Of a stretch of 64,000 nucleotides of DNA, positions 38,493 to 52,200 are shown one piece after another; the first letter of the stretch is position 1, and the number at the start of each line of letters is the position of its first letter. Both the position numbers and the translations under genes were made by a program. The notes beneath the pieces are model-generated. The model was not told the origin of the DNA, made no database searches, and worked only from the letters and a program-made list of their open reading frames with translations. This DNA comes from Ascaris suum (lineage: Eukaryota; Nematoda; Chromadorea; Rhabditida; Ascarididae): NCBI GenBank assembly GCA_013433145.1, contig CM024178.1:7239260-7303259 (forward strand), in the 5' to 3' direction.

Positions 38493-41400
38493 CAAACTAA
38501 GGAAAATATAATTTTCTTCTGCTCTCTTTGCAGAGAAATTCTTGTGTTTGGACAGTATAGGCCCTCTCCCAAATACTGTGAAAAATAGAAACCTTGGCGA
38601 TTCATAGGAATGTACAAATCAAATAAAGCAATAGAGGAACACCAAAACAACTCTATGTGACCCAGTCTCAAATTCACAGGGAACTAAACGAACGACGACT
38701 CGACTAGCATCCTTTAAATCGACTGAAGAGGCAATCGTTGGTTGAAAAAATTTTAGTAAACTATGAGTATCCGACCGGGTGGGTATTTAGAGATAAACCG
38801 ACCGCTTAATTGCTAATTTAAAATGCAAATAATCTACAGGCGGATAAATAGATAGATCAACACATACAATGCATTTCCTATATGATATGTCATACAATTA
38901 CGTTCACATAAAACGTTTGCATAAGAACAAATTTAAAACCCATTGAGGTTTATTTTTAAAAAATTTCCCAGTTTAAAAAGAGTTCAAAAAGGATCGGCGG
39001 CTGATTTCTCTCGCATGGGCAAACGACTTCTAGAAGCAAAGTTGCTCCCTTCCTCATGAAAAGAATAAATCAAATCATTTGATCAAAAGCTTCGGCATTC
39101 ATCCGATGAAAACGGAATTCAGATAGGATGAGCGATAAATTTCTTCTCAATTATGAATATAAATTTTTTATGAGTATTTTTTGAATTTTTCTCAGATTTT
39201 TCTTTAATGTCTAAGCGTTTTTTTTAAAAATGAATCCTTTTTTAATGAATTTTGCGAATTTTATGGATAACACAGACCGATAAATTCTTAAATTCTAAGT
39301 ATCGTCGCTCAAAAAAATGATTTGCAAAAAAAAAGCTGATCCTTGCCGAAACAATTTCTCCGTCAATTTTTTGTTCATTTTTATTAGACGGTTGATAAAA
39401 ACGATTAAAAGAATTAGCATAAAACGGTGAAGTGATCGTTGAATAGAGATCTTTTCGTAGGACAAGCGAAGCAATTATATTCTACGTTTCACATCAATAT
39501 GCTAAAAAAAAATTAAATAATACATATGCAAGTATTATAATGGGAAAAAAATAGCAAAAAGAACGACGGTGTATTTTGCATCAGAATGCGACGATCCCCC
39601 TAAGCACATCTCTCCCTTCAACATCCCCCTTCCCCTTTGATATTTAAAGTGCTCTTTCGTTTGCTATGTTGAGTCAGAGAGTTATAACTAGCATGGTAGA
39701 GGCATAGAAAACAATCTCAGGTAAGAACTTATTAACGGTATTGCATAAGACATAGGCAAGGTAAAGAGGAAAGGCATATTTCTTCAAGAAAAAGAAATAA
39801 ATATTATATATATTTCGAATTCTCGAATTAAAAGAAAAAAATCGCTTTGTAATGCCTGCAACTTTTTAGGTTTTAGACCCGCAATACTAGGTAACAATTC
39901 ATTTCAACGATAACTTAGAGAAATAGAAACTCGAAAATCATCTATACAAGAGATGAAAAGAAATAACAAAATAATGAGTGAATCATAGAGACGTTGAAAA
40001 TTGAATCATTCAGATATCACTGTAAGGAACGTTATACAAAAGTATCGCCGTGAATTGAGCGAGTAAAATTGTAAAGCTTTATGGATGTGGAAATCTTAAG
40101 CTCATTTACTGCGAACGAAAACTTGGAATAATGCGGTATTAAGAAGTATGTAAACAACAAACTTCTATTGGAACATTTTTACGTCTTCAAATCACAGCTC
40201 ATTCCCTCTCTCCCCCTCCCCCCTCCCCTCTTGGGGAACGAATTCAGATCACTCGTGTTTGTGATAGGATTTGGAAATACTAGAAATACGAATTGCCTCA
40301 CTCACCGCAGCAACGTGTAATTTATAGAGGAATCTCTCCATCCTTCATAGAGAAAATAGATCTAAAAAGTACTGCAGTCTATTAAGGAGTTCTTGCAGAT
40401 AGGAGTCTTGAAGATACCACTGTGGATTTCAGCCATACAAATCACTGATGAGTTCCAACAATGATTCGCCTCTGACACATTATTTTACGACTACAATTCG
40501 AGAACTTGCACATCAAAGAACAACGAAAGTACCTAATTTCCAAACCATCTTTAACCTAGTGATTTCTAATTAAACCTACTTAAAACATGATCAGCAATCT
40601 TCAAGAATATTTGTTGCGTAAATATTTGCAGTGAATAACATAAAATGTATAATTCTGTTAACAATACAAAACAAATGGTTTCTAACCAGGTGGTCCGATT
40701 GTCCATGGTGGCTCAATTGGTGCAGCATTAGAGCGATAATTCAAAGATTTTAAGTTCGATTCTCGCTTATTGCGAGAGTGTTCATCATCATCAAATGGGA
40801 ACCGATTTCTGACGAAATTATACATCGATAATAATAGAGTTGAAACAAACCAGTAACAATTCCTTCGAATTTAGTGCTATCACCACAGGCAGCCACAGCC
40901 GATACAAGTGTTTGAGTGAAATGTGGTGGATGTCCGGATACTTTACGACGGCTGTCTTCGAAGTCGTAATGTTCGTGCAGCTGCTATAATCCAACAATCA
41001 TTCATTTTGCGAACATAAGAGAAACTAAGTTCAACAAGCTAATGTACTTTTGGTTATAAACATATAGATCATTAAGACATGACATTGCCACCGGAAATTT
41101 GTTTTTTTTTTTGCACCAATGGAGGAGGATCTCTTTATTGCACAGCTGTGAACGCTACTGGCAACCAGCTGACTGTAATGTAATTCCTTTTTTATAACAT
41201 CATATGGAATAATTTCTAAATGCTGCATAGTGGAACAAGTTGTGATTTGCATCGAGTTTGATATTCTCTCTCCACTCCATTTCCACGACTGGAACTATTA
41301 TTCTGGAATATTATTCCGGAAAGCATATTCCAAGTCTGTTTATGTATTTTGATCAAGTATAGAATGCTCTTCCTTTGTCACTTTTCAGTTTTCAGGTCAT

Positions 41401-44400
41401 AGAGAATTATTTTGCTCATTGAATGGAACATGTGGAGTAACAGCTCTTATAAATAAACGATTGTTAAATGTGATCTTTGCATTACCTGTCCTCTATTCTC
41501 TTATTTATTAGCACTATTCCATTTTTATATGAGGCGATAAATCCTTTTGATGAAAACGTCGATTACATTCATTTAAGCAACAACTAATTCACGAATTATT
41601 CACTTAATTGAGGAATGAAATATATTTCAAATCTTGATGAATGGAAAGGCTCAAACAAACTCCCGTCCCACCTTTATACCTTTATTTTATACAGGTTATA
41701 AAGTTGAGGTAATTAGGAAGTGAAAACACCCTCTCCCTCCTCCCCTTCCTCTGGCTCTCCTTCCCCCTAATGAGGCAGTGGACTTCGTGACCAATTGGTG
41801 TTAGGCGTCATATAAACGCCGTTATAATATCAGAAGCTTCCTTTATGTCGTCACTTATTGGTTGCATAGATAAGCAATAACTTTAATATGAATATATAAA
41901 AACGAATGACCACTGTAATTTCGCCTGAAGTTAATTTAACTTTGCTATACCTGTTGATGTTCATGTGTTGTTTGCAGTTGTTGTTTCTTTGCTGGTGGTG
42001 GTGTAACGAGTCGTGAAGAGTGTAATGGCTGCTTCGATGCGATACGCTTTTGTTCTTCTTCGTACATGCCCAGTTCTTCTTCGATATGTTCCTGCAAGCA
42101 ATTATCCACCTTTCACTCTTACACATCACTATCCCATTCGAATTTATTACCTTTAGTTAGTTTAATTTTATCACATTTAAATAGCATTTTTTTCATTGAG
42201 ATTGCATCAATAATGATCATAATATCTAAAATATGAATAGCAATAGTCAACTATTGAATTGGTAAATGAAGTCACTAAAGCCATGAAAATTTCGCTATGA
42301 AATACCAGCAAGCTATGGAATTGTCATATCATGAGGATGGCTACAGGTGTAATATGAAGACATCAGGTAACATGATCACACTTGACGACTTGCTCGTAGT
42401 AATGAAGTCAGAAATAAACGTTCAATGAAATAGTAATGAAGTCAGAAGTTGAGGTCAAGCTAATAGGATACATTTAGAGGGACATAGAATTGGAGAGTTA
42501 ACAGAATAGGTCTCGTAAAATCAGAAAGTGAACGAAATGTGACACCGAAGAATCAGAAAGCAAACGAGGTACAGTACTAAAGGATCAAAAAATAGTCAGA
42601 TACAGTACTGAAGGATCAGAAAGTAGTTGAGATACGGTGCTGAAAGGTTGGAAACTAAGCGAGATACAATAACGAAAAATCAGGAAATACGCGAGATACC
42701 ATATTGGCGAAATAGAAAGCAAAAGATTGGATGATTCTAATTTGCACGATGAAGAGAAAATACGGAAATCATTTGAAGTTGAAACTCATTGTTTTATTTC
42801 ATTATAGAATGCGCATTAATTCTACACTTACAAAACTGCAAATTTAAATCTAAACCAGCGATCGTTTGTATTTTCCCGGAGAATATCGCCAATTACTTAT
42901 CATTTCAACGAGTTCATCATAATATTATAACTAGAATATTTGTGAGTATTACTAAAACAGTTATTATGATAACGAACTATATAAATAAATAAATAAATAA
43001 ATAAATAAACTTAAAATCGAATTGGTGGATAAAATCAAATATAGAAACAATAAAATAAAGATTGAGTATATTAAAAAATTTAGTGAACGAAATCATACGC
43101 GATCACTAGAAATGAACGATAGTAGAAGATAGGGCTCTGGGAAATTTCAAGACTTGTATTGATCGAAAATCTTGCAAGGGAGTTGTTGTTTTTTGCATCG
43201 AAGAAAGACAGTTGCTCTAAGCTATTCTCTACTTCAAAGCAATGATTGTCTACTTAAATGAATAGTCGAAAATTATTGACTAAACGATTGATATTCAATT
43301 AAACCAGCATAATATTCAATTAATAATTAAATCAATACAAAGAACATAAACGATAAACTTTCAAAATAATTCCACTGTTAGTATTCATTTCCTAAAATTA
43401 ATATGCATTTGCTATTCCAAAATACGCATTTTCTATTATTCAATTTCTATTCAATTTCATTTCGCTATTATATTTCAATTTTTGTGTTTCCAAATTTTAG
43501 TGGCAATTTTCATCGCATTCAAATCTACAAACAATAATTCCATTCATATTAGTCTGCTGAAAAATATTTCGACTAACTTTTAAAATTATTATTATTATTA
43601 GCGCTATGACTATTTTACTCGTCATCTTTTTCCTCATCTTATCGGTATCGTTCGCTATCACCCCCCCCCCCTCTCGTTTTCCTCAATCTGTTTGTCTGTC
43701 TTTTCCCCTTCCTTCCTACCCCCCCCCCCTAAAATGAGACTATAGTGCCTGAAAAGTTTGCACTGTTCGACACCGCCTATGCCATGCCATAGCGATGGGA
43801 TACCCGATCGATGCGAGCTGTCATCGATTCCCCTCGTATTCAGTGCGACGTTTACAGGTATTTTCAAATAATGGGAAGCTTTTAAAGCGAACAACACGGA
43901 CATATCAATAGCAAAGCATCCAAATATAGTTTGTTCTTACTACTCATATCTATTACGATTAATTACGACTGTCTTTTCTAATTGCCGCCTAAAACTTCAT
44001 GAATTTCTATAGACAATAAAATATGCGACCTCTACCTCTAATTCTCTTCAAAAATATAAAGAAAAAACCTTTTGCATATAAAGTTTGCGGTCATCGATTC
44101 GTTGCTCATATTCAAATTCACCGAACTCTTCCGTTACTTGCACATGCTGCAATCTATCTATTAACTAAGAGTTTTAGAGAACAATGAGACAACAAACAAT
44201 GACATAAATGTTCAGCAATCTAAACAGTAATTTTACCAATATTATCAACTAATAGTTAAATAATCTATAAATTCATCTGAAGCATCTTAAAAGCACTAAT
44301 AAATCAACACAGAAAAAAACTATGGATTAAAATAGGTATATATACAACTTGCATGAAGTACGATGAAATGGTTTATTGCTACGTGTAATTCAACACTAAA

Positions 44401-46136
44401 AAATAAGAGGACAGATATACTGAAGTATTTAAGCATGTGAGATTAATTCATAAAAGTACTCGAAAAGTAAGCAATAAAAGAATAGAAAAAAAAACGATTA
44501 GTTCTTAAACCTCTGTGGTAAGAGGCCTTCTAGCGAGTTGTTGTTGTTGCGTTGATTTAGGATTGACGTGAAGTATAGCGAGCGATTCGGTTTTACCGCG
44601 AATATTTTCAGCGGTCATCTTATAGTAACCGGCATTTTCGAGTTTTACCGAATCGAATATTATTGAATATGTATCACCAATATTCGAAAACTGAAATATC
44701 AACAAAAATATGCAAAATGAATTAATAAACTCTTCTATTGCCTAGTGTGAAGGTGAAAAACGAAAGAAACAAACAACGAAAAAAATATTGCTCTCAAATA
44801 TTTCAATTATAATTAAAATTAATTTCTATTCCATAGAGAATAGAAGAAAAAATTTTGAATGCTTTATAGATGGGCACAATATTCTTAGAAAAAATAATGA
44901 AAAAATTTTTTCAATGATTGCCAATGAAATGATAATATAATTAATTAAAGAAAACGTTAATAATTCATACTTTGCAAAATGAGGAATTAACGTTGATTAT
45001 ACGATCGTTGAAATACCAATGTATTTTTGGTCGTGGATTACCGACCATAAGGCAATCCATTTTGAATTTTTCGCCTTCATTTATTGTATACTCATTTTGG
45101 AATGGACGAATAAATTCTGGTGCTGTCGATGTTGTACTATATCCTAAAATATCATTAAATTTTATTTTATTGTAAATAAAATTTCGGTATCATATTGCCG
45201 CGAAATAATTTTACAAATATTATAAAATTATAATGAAATTGTAAAATTGCAAAACAAATCTGCAATATAATTATGAAAATAATTAAAATACGATTTGCAT
45301 AAATGACGCTTAAAAAGAGGAATGATTTTCGGTTCATAGAAAGGTTATAAATTTCGGGATTATCACTGCCTATATGCAATATGTATATTTCAGTGTTTTT
45401 TTTTTTTGCAAAAAATCTAGCTTAAAATAAGTTTAGGACATGACTTACAATAAATCTAGGTAGCTTCACACTCATAGAGCGAAAAAGAGAGCAATAAAGA
45501 ATAAAACGAACTTCCTCATTCCCAAATATAGCGGAACAAATGTGAGAGATTTCCTAATCCATATATAGGATAAACGAAACGAAAAAAAGGATAAAATATA
45601 GATAGAAGTAACAAAAAAAAAAGTTTTAACGGCATAATAATAACGAAAAGAAAGGGTATTACGATATATTAAATAAATGGTATTAATGATGTAAAATGCT
45701 ACCAAATTCACTGACAGCTGTTTCAGAAGCTTCTTCAACATCGGTACGATAACGATGCTTAGGTACAGGTGGCGGTGTAGGCGACGACATTATCGCATCA
45801 CTCCAATAACCTTCTCTCTATAATCAATAATAAAAATATTTCATTTATCATTTCCATAATTTTTAAAGCATCTTACAATTAAAAGGAAATCAAAAAAAAA
45901 ATTAATTTCCATCCATAAACAAAAAAAAGAAAAAAACTCATTTATTTTGTGCAAAATCTAGCAATATTCTTAATACCCCATTATTGCTAATGATAGAACT
46001 TAACAATTTCTTCTATTTAAAAAACGTGCAAACATTTAGTATTTTGTTGACGTTGCATAAGTGGTGCAATGCTCGAAAGTGAAATCGATCTTCTGTCGAC
46101 CTCAATACCAATTTTTCTAAGACTTTCCGCCTATCT

Positions 46137-46218
<82 letters not shown>

Positions 46219-49200
46219 TAAAGTAGTGCTGTAGGATTATTAAATTACCTCCTCCACACCCCAGTTACAGTTGCAAGTGTACTAGTATGCCAGTATATTC
46301 GATAATATTTAAATCAAAGATTTCAGGGACAGGTATCCATGAAACAATTAATTAACCGTTGATGAAGTCGTTGTGCGAATTGTCTGTGTGAGTGGTATAG
46401 CAGGTGAGGACATTTTGGTTCGACATTTAGAGTCGCACCTGAACGTGCCTCTCCAGCTTCATTCTACAAAAATCAAAAATCATTAAGTAAGTTTACTCGT
46501 AAGTTTTACGCTCAATTCAGTTGCCATTGGATTATTTCATTTATTGAATTCGGAAATAATAATTTACTTATCAATGGCAATAAAGCACATAATTATTACC
46601 TAACTACACAAATTTCATAGACATTTGAGCTGTTAAAAAACTAATTTATATATAAATATAATTTAATGGTCCAATTATTTGGAGCCACATTTGAGAGTTT
46701 ACAAACAATTTCCACCCGCATCATGAAATACCTTAGCTGAACACTTCAGTTTACAAGTAAACAAATAAATTCAATGAAAAAATGGAAAAAAAAAACAGAA
46801 TACTTAATATTGCCATTGAGAAGAAAACAAATTGATTTTCGGAGCCGATCTCATTCGAATAGACTTCATCGTCATTGCTTTTATGATTGAAGAGTTAGAG
46901 ATTTCCGACAAACACAGACATACAATTCTGAACGATATGTCCGACAAACGCAGACATACAAATTCGAACAATGCTTCATAATGTTTATTAGTAATAAATT
47001 GTAAAAAAATGTTGCACCTCAGCGAACACAGTGTACATGCCCGAATGCTCAGGTTGAACGTTTTCGATGATGAGACGATTCCATCCGTTCTCTTCTTCAA
47101 CAGTTTTAATCTGTGCCGTTGAATGAGTTAATGGCCTATCGTTGAATGACCATTGTACTCGGGGAGCTGGTTCTCCTAATACACGCACCTTAATGAATTC
47201 AATTCAATATTATTTTAAATCTACTTATCTAAACATAATACCGACATTGACTGATTGTTATATGTAATAAGAGTGATTATCGTATAAAAATTTCTTACAT
47301 CAAAATTATATCAATTAGACGATTGATGTGCAATGAACTTCTATATCGAAATCCTTCGAATTTCAATTAGGCAAGCAAAATGGCGTTTCAAATTAATTGT
47401 TGCAAAAAAAAACTATTTATAAATTTGATTTGAGAATACTTCCAACCCAGAAACCGGAAACAATGACGAAGATTCCAAGACCCCCACCAATACCTGGAAC
47501 AAGCATCGCTGGCCTTCCTGTAGATTTTGATTAGCAAGTGGAGGAAGGAATGAGGGTGCAACTGGTATAGGACGTGGTTTTGGTGGTGTTGGTGGTGGTG
47601 CAGCTCGCATTGCTGGTTGAACATTTAATCGACAGAAATTAATCGCTTCGCCGAAAGTGTTCGATGCTTTCGCTGTATATAGACCCGAATCGGTGGGTTG
47701 TGTGTCGCGAATATCCAATGAGCAATGATCACCTTCGAAGCGCAAAGTTATTCGTTCTGACTCTTTTACCGTCTCCTCTTCCTTATACCAAGTTACCTGA
47801 AATACTGTTGAAATAAACAAGAGTTCATCCATCTACCGTGTGGTTTTTTTTAATAATCAACTTAGGCTGCTAGAAAGCTGGAAAAACTGTTGTCGCATTC
47901 TACGTTACTACTTATATGGATCGATGGAACGCGGAAAGACTATAATTCTACCCTCCCTCTCTCTTCCCTCCTTGCAAACAGCAGTAAGTCAGAATTGAAA
48001 AAGAGTTGAGCTGTATAAGAAAAGAGTAAGTAAACGTTTATATAAAAGGAATAATAGTAGAGCATATCCAAGCTAATAGTCATTGCTGCTCTCCATTATT
48101 GATTGACTGGTTTATGAGCTATCCGACGTGAGTGCATCCTGAGAGCAGATACGAAGGTGAGAACAAGTGTAACCGCAGTTCATTCAAATGAGCACTTTTT
48201 GGATTTAGTCCAATCCATAATTCCACAATATTTCAATTTTAAATCATAGAAGACCGACTCTACGAATTTTTCGAGTGCTTTAAATATTCCATAATTAATG
48301 TAAATTAGATGTATATATGTGATGATCTGAGAACAACAAAGCTGTTGTTCCTTCTTAATGCACAGAAAGAAAGAACACATTAAAACCTCTAAAATAAAAT
48401 ATCGATGATTTATATCTATACTTTCATAAAAATAGTTTTTTTTTTTTAATTTTCAAGAAATTCAATTGATACTTCTATACATAGCGCTATATGATAGCAT
48501 CATTTAACGCAAAAAAAAACAAATTAGCGAATTGGAAAAAATTGAAAATTTGCACACTTTAGAAGTTGAAAAAAAAACCTATCGAAATCAGATCAACCAA
48601 AATTCAACGACGATTAGAAATTGGTTCTGCTATCTATCATTGAATTTTCAAAATCGATAATATATATTTCCAATAATCTTGGAATATGGCTTATTCATTG
48701 CTAAAGTTAACAAGTGATTTAATCATAGATTTGAATGATAGATAAGAGCAAATGATTTTAATTTATAATATTAGAAAAGACGAGCCTTTGGTTCAGGAAA
48801 ACCAACGACGACACAATCGAGGCATGCTGGCTCACCCTCGCTCACCGAGACGTTATGAAGCTGTCTGATAAAACGTGGTTTGCCCTCCTCTTCGATCTGA
48901 GATTCCATCTCGCTACGAGCTAAAAAATTATTTTCCTCATCACCTCTCTCTGACTATCGAAAAATACCGATAGTTAATAACCAATTGTACCGATTTTGTT
49001 GCTTTCTTTTCTAACTTTGTTTAGTTTGATCTGTTTTTATTTGTCAACAATTAAAATTCCCCTCTTTTGCTACCATCGTTGTCGACGATATGAAAGTTTT
49101 CTCGTTGCATAATATTGTGTTTGTTGCCCAAAATTGGGTCATTATTATGATCACTGTGAGAGGAAAGAGAGGAGAGGAGGTGGGTGGGTGGGGAGGGGGC

Positions 49201-52200
49201 AAAGACGGAGGGGAGAGGGTAAGAGGGTGAGTGCGTCCACCACTCTATTACGGTACTCTTATATATTATTGCACATTCATTCACCTATCTCAAGCTCTCT
49301 CTCTGCCGATCTTCATCGTGTAAATGACCAAGTCGAAAACGTTCGTTGGTGACATATATGCTAGCTCAACCTCTATTCAACCTTCACCTACTGTGAAATA
49401 ATTCGGTAACTATCGAAAGTGCTTTGAAATGCTATTGCACAATAGCAGAAATTTTGAAATTCATGCTAAACTTTAGTGGGGATCTAATATATGATTTTCA
49501 GTGGTCATTACTCGAAGAGAAAAAAATTTCAGTACCTGGAAAAAAAGCACTTTAGTTAGACGGTTCCTACCACGGAGAGATGGGAAGGGTAGAGGGCTGA
49601 GATAAGAAGACTTCAGGAAGAACTTGTTAAAATCACCTGCACGAGAGGATCGTAAAGAAAACGAACGCCTACACAGCACAAAGAAAATACTGTTTTCTAA
49701 TGAAAAAAAAATCATGATTTCATCACGAAAAAGATGTTGATGAGCCGATTGGTTGGAATGAGGAGAAATGGAAGCGGGTCGCAGCAAAATTCAAGAATCC
49801 ATATATTAGGAAGTCATTGCCAGTCCATATATTCTATTTCCTTGTTAATCTATCTACTGCAAGCATTTGAGTCGATTATCGATTGTTTATCGTTGAATAT
49901 CTCCTTGCCGCAATCAATACGAAAAGAAAACCGCTCATAGCAATTGTTCCGGAAATGCGAACGAATATTTCCTTCATATGTGGTCTCTTTTTTCTTTTCT
50001 TTTTGCTTTCATTCGTTATTCACAGTATTTCAACGAACGATTCATTGCTCTACGACATACTTCACTTCATAAAATTAATTCCTTTTTTCAAATTTATAAT
50101 CGCTTAGAAGTTATCAATAATTGTATGAGTATCTATTCGCATATGCGAAGAAGGTGGAATTAGCAATCCCCAAGAAGATAAGCAATTTCTCTCATTTTCT
50201 TTTTCAGCTATTTTGCAAAATGCAATGCAATGCAATACAATACAACATAGTGTAATGCAACGGTATGATTTTATGAGATTATTAGCGCAATTCCCATTAG
50301 AGTTATTCAGAGCGTTAACCATATCGTTACCGCCTACTTTCGATCGTTGTTAAATTATAATCGTTGAGGAATTGAATTGCCGACTATTTGAATTATCTGA
50401 CTGCAATAGATTTTTATTTCTTCCAGATATCTGTGATCGATGTGTTACATTTCGAATCGCTTGTTGAGATAAAAAAAATCGATCAATCACATAACACGTT
50501 GTTCAAGAATTTTTTGAACTTGAAACTTGAAAGATTTGTTATCTTTTTTGCTGTTGTATTTTTATTTGCGCTACACAAATATGCTAAAAATTTTCGTTGA
50601 TGAGAATATTGAAATTAAATTTGTTGTAATTAATTTCAAACCATTATTTCATTATCATGAATCTATTTAACGCAAATATAAATATGTATATTATATTCAG
50701 TGATCAACAAAAAATATTGAAATATACCTCGAGAAGAGATTTCATTAAAACGTGGCAACCTATGATGCGTAAAGCTTCATTGCTAATTTCTCCTAATCAG
50801 GCCACCGATTTAACTTGGATATGACAGCCGAACTTAGAGACGATATCGCATTTGTGTTTAACTAAGCAACTTCCATCGATTTAAATTGAAACTCAAAAGA
50901 CAGTCACTCTATAGTTGGGGAATTAAATATTTTGGAATTCCTTTTGGTTTATGTGTAAGGACTTTGAAAATTCTTCAGCTTTATCATCAGACTCCTTTCA
51001 ATAATATATGAAGGTGCCAAGAAATCCAAATGGATCCTCACATCTTTTTTTTAAAGTACAGGAGGATCACAAATAATCCCCTCCAAACACTCCCTAATCC
51101 TCCTTTTCCATCATCATTCTTCAGTCAGAAAATACTCAGAAAATACCGTATACCAATCAGCAAGAACTGAACAGCTAATTTCAATAATCTTCAACGATTG
51201 TCTGTACGTCAAATGGTGATGTAGATTGGCAAAGTCCCCAAAGATCAAAGTGATATGGCTCATATAGGTGAGCACACCAACGTTGGGAGGCGATCAGCTC
51301 TAAATTTTTCAACACCAATCAAACTTATTGGAACCTTATAGTTTATCATATGATTAAATCTTTCGAATTAAGGAACTAGACGTAATTCATATTAATCGAT
51401 TTAGTAATCCGTTAAATTATCGAGTAATTTATGAAGTAAATAAAGAAATAACACAAATAATCAATAAGAAAATGAATTCGTTCTTAATGATTCAAATTAA
51501 AATCAACACACATTTAACGGTGAGTTTAGCCGAAGATTCAGCTTTGCCAGCACCGTTCTCAGCACGAATTGTATATGTGGCCGTATCTTCGACGAATGTC
51601 TCTTCAATAGTCAACGTTGCAATACCATTCCTATACGCTTGTCGATAGTCCACATTGTCCTTTATGTCTCGTCCATCCTAGAATATTTGCACATCGCTCC
51701 TATAGCATCAAACATTCATCTTGTATCAGTTTCTTATTAAACAGTACTAGTAAATTACAATCCAATATTTTATATTTAGAAAATATATATCCAAAAATAA
51801 TTCTCTATGCATATTTCTTAGTCTGTATAAAATATTAAAAAGTTTTGCTTACGATCCATAATAACCATGGAAATAATTCTATTATTTCAAATAAATCACC
51901 AACCTTCAACCATTGAATACGAGGAGTTGGTTCTCCATCAATACGAGCGGTAAATTCAAAACGACAACCCTCATCGACTTGTGCATCACGAAGCTGTGTA
52001 ACTATATGAGGTGCACGTGTTATCTCTCTAAATAAAAATATTAATATTGATAAATTACACTGTGACAATAATATTAAAACTCTACAATGCTATAGCAGTC
52101 TCGATTAGTGTGAATTAAAATTTTCTATTCGCTAATCCAAATGATTCATTGAATATGCAAATTTTATAAACGAAATAATCTCTTCGATGGACGCTTATAG

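Larger units (their letters stand above)
37902..40980 (-). other. Ig domain 5 of the scaffold protein
   Basis: Exons 40851-40980 and 37902-38105, split by a 2.7-kb intron that falls inside the GxPxP motif. Reads PPHFTQTLVSAVAACGDSTK, then GWPAPEVQWTKDGVPL, then HAGKYMCTAKNTSGVATSS and ends LVVRP. The 5' splice site GTCAGC at 37902 puts the protein in phase for Ig 6; reading on instead would meet a stop soon after. Confidence 0.9.
41951..44164 (-). other. charged Glu/Gln-rich linker (two exons) between Ig 4 and Ig 5
   Basis: Exons 44069-44164 and 41951-42091 encode about 79 residues with strings such as EEFGEFEYEQRIDDRK, EEELGMYEEEQKRI, TPPPAKKQQ and HEHQQ. No globular domain is seen. The 3' splice site of the first exon was chosen at 44164 because it keeps the frame open and has a good pyrimidine stretch. 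Confidence 0.75.

Noticed and set aside
38370..38588. Open frame with a long Ile-Tyr repeat
   Set aside because: It is only the translation of the (AT)n microsatellite.
42504..42726. CRISPR-like array (32-base repeats)
   Set aside because: The units are contiguous with no spacers and lie in a eukaryotic intron, so this is a minisatellite.
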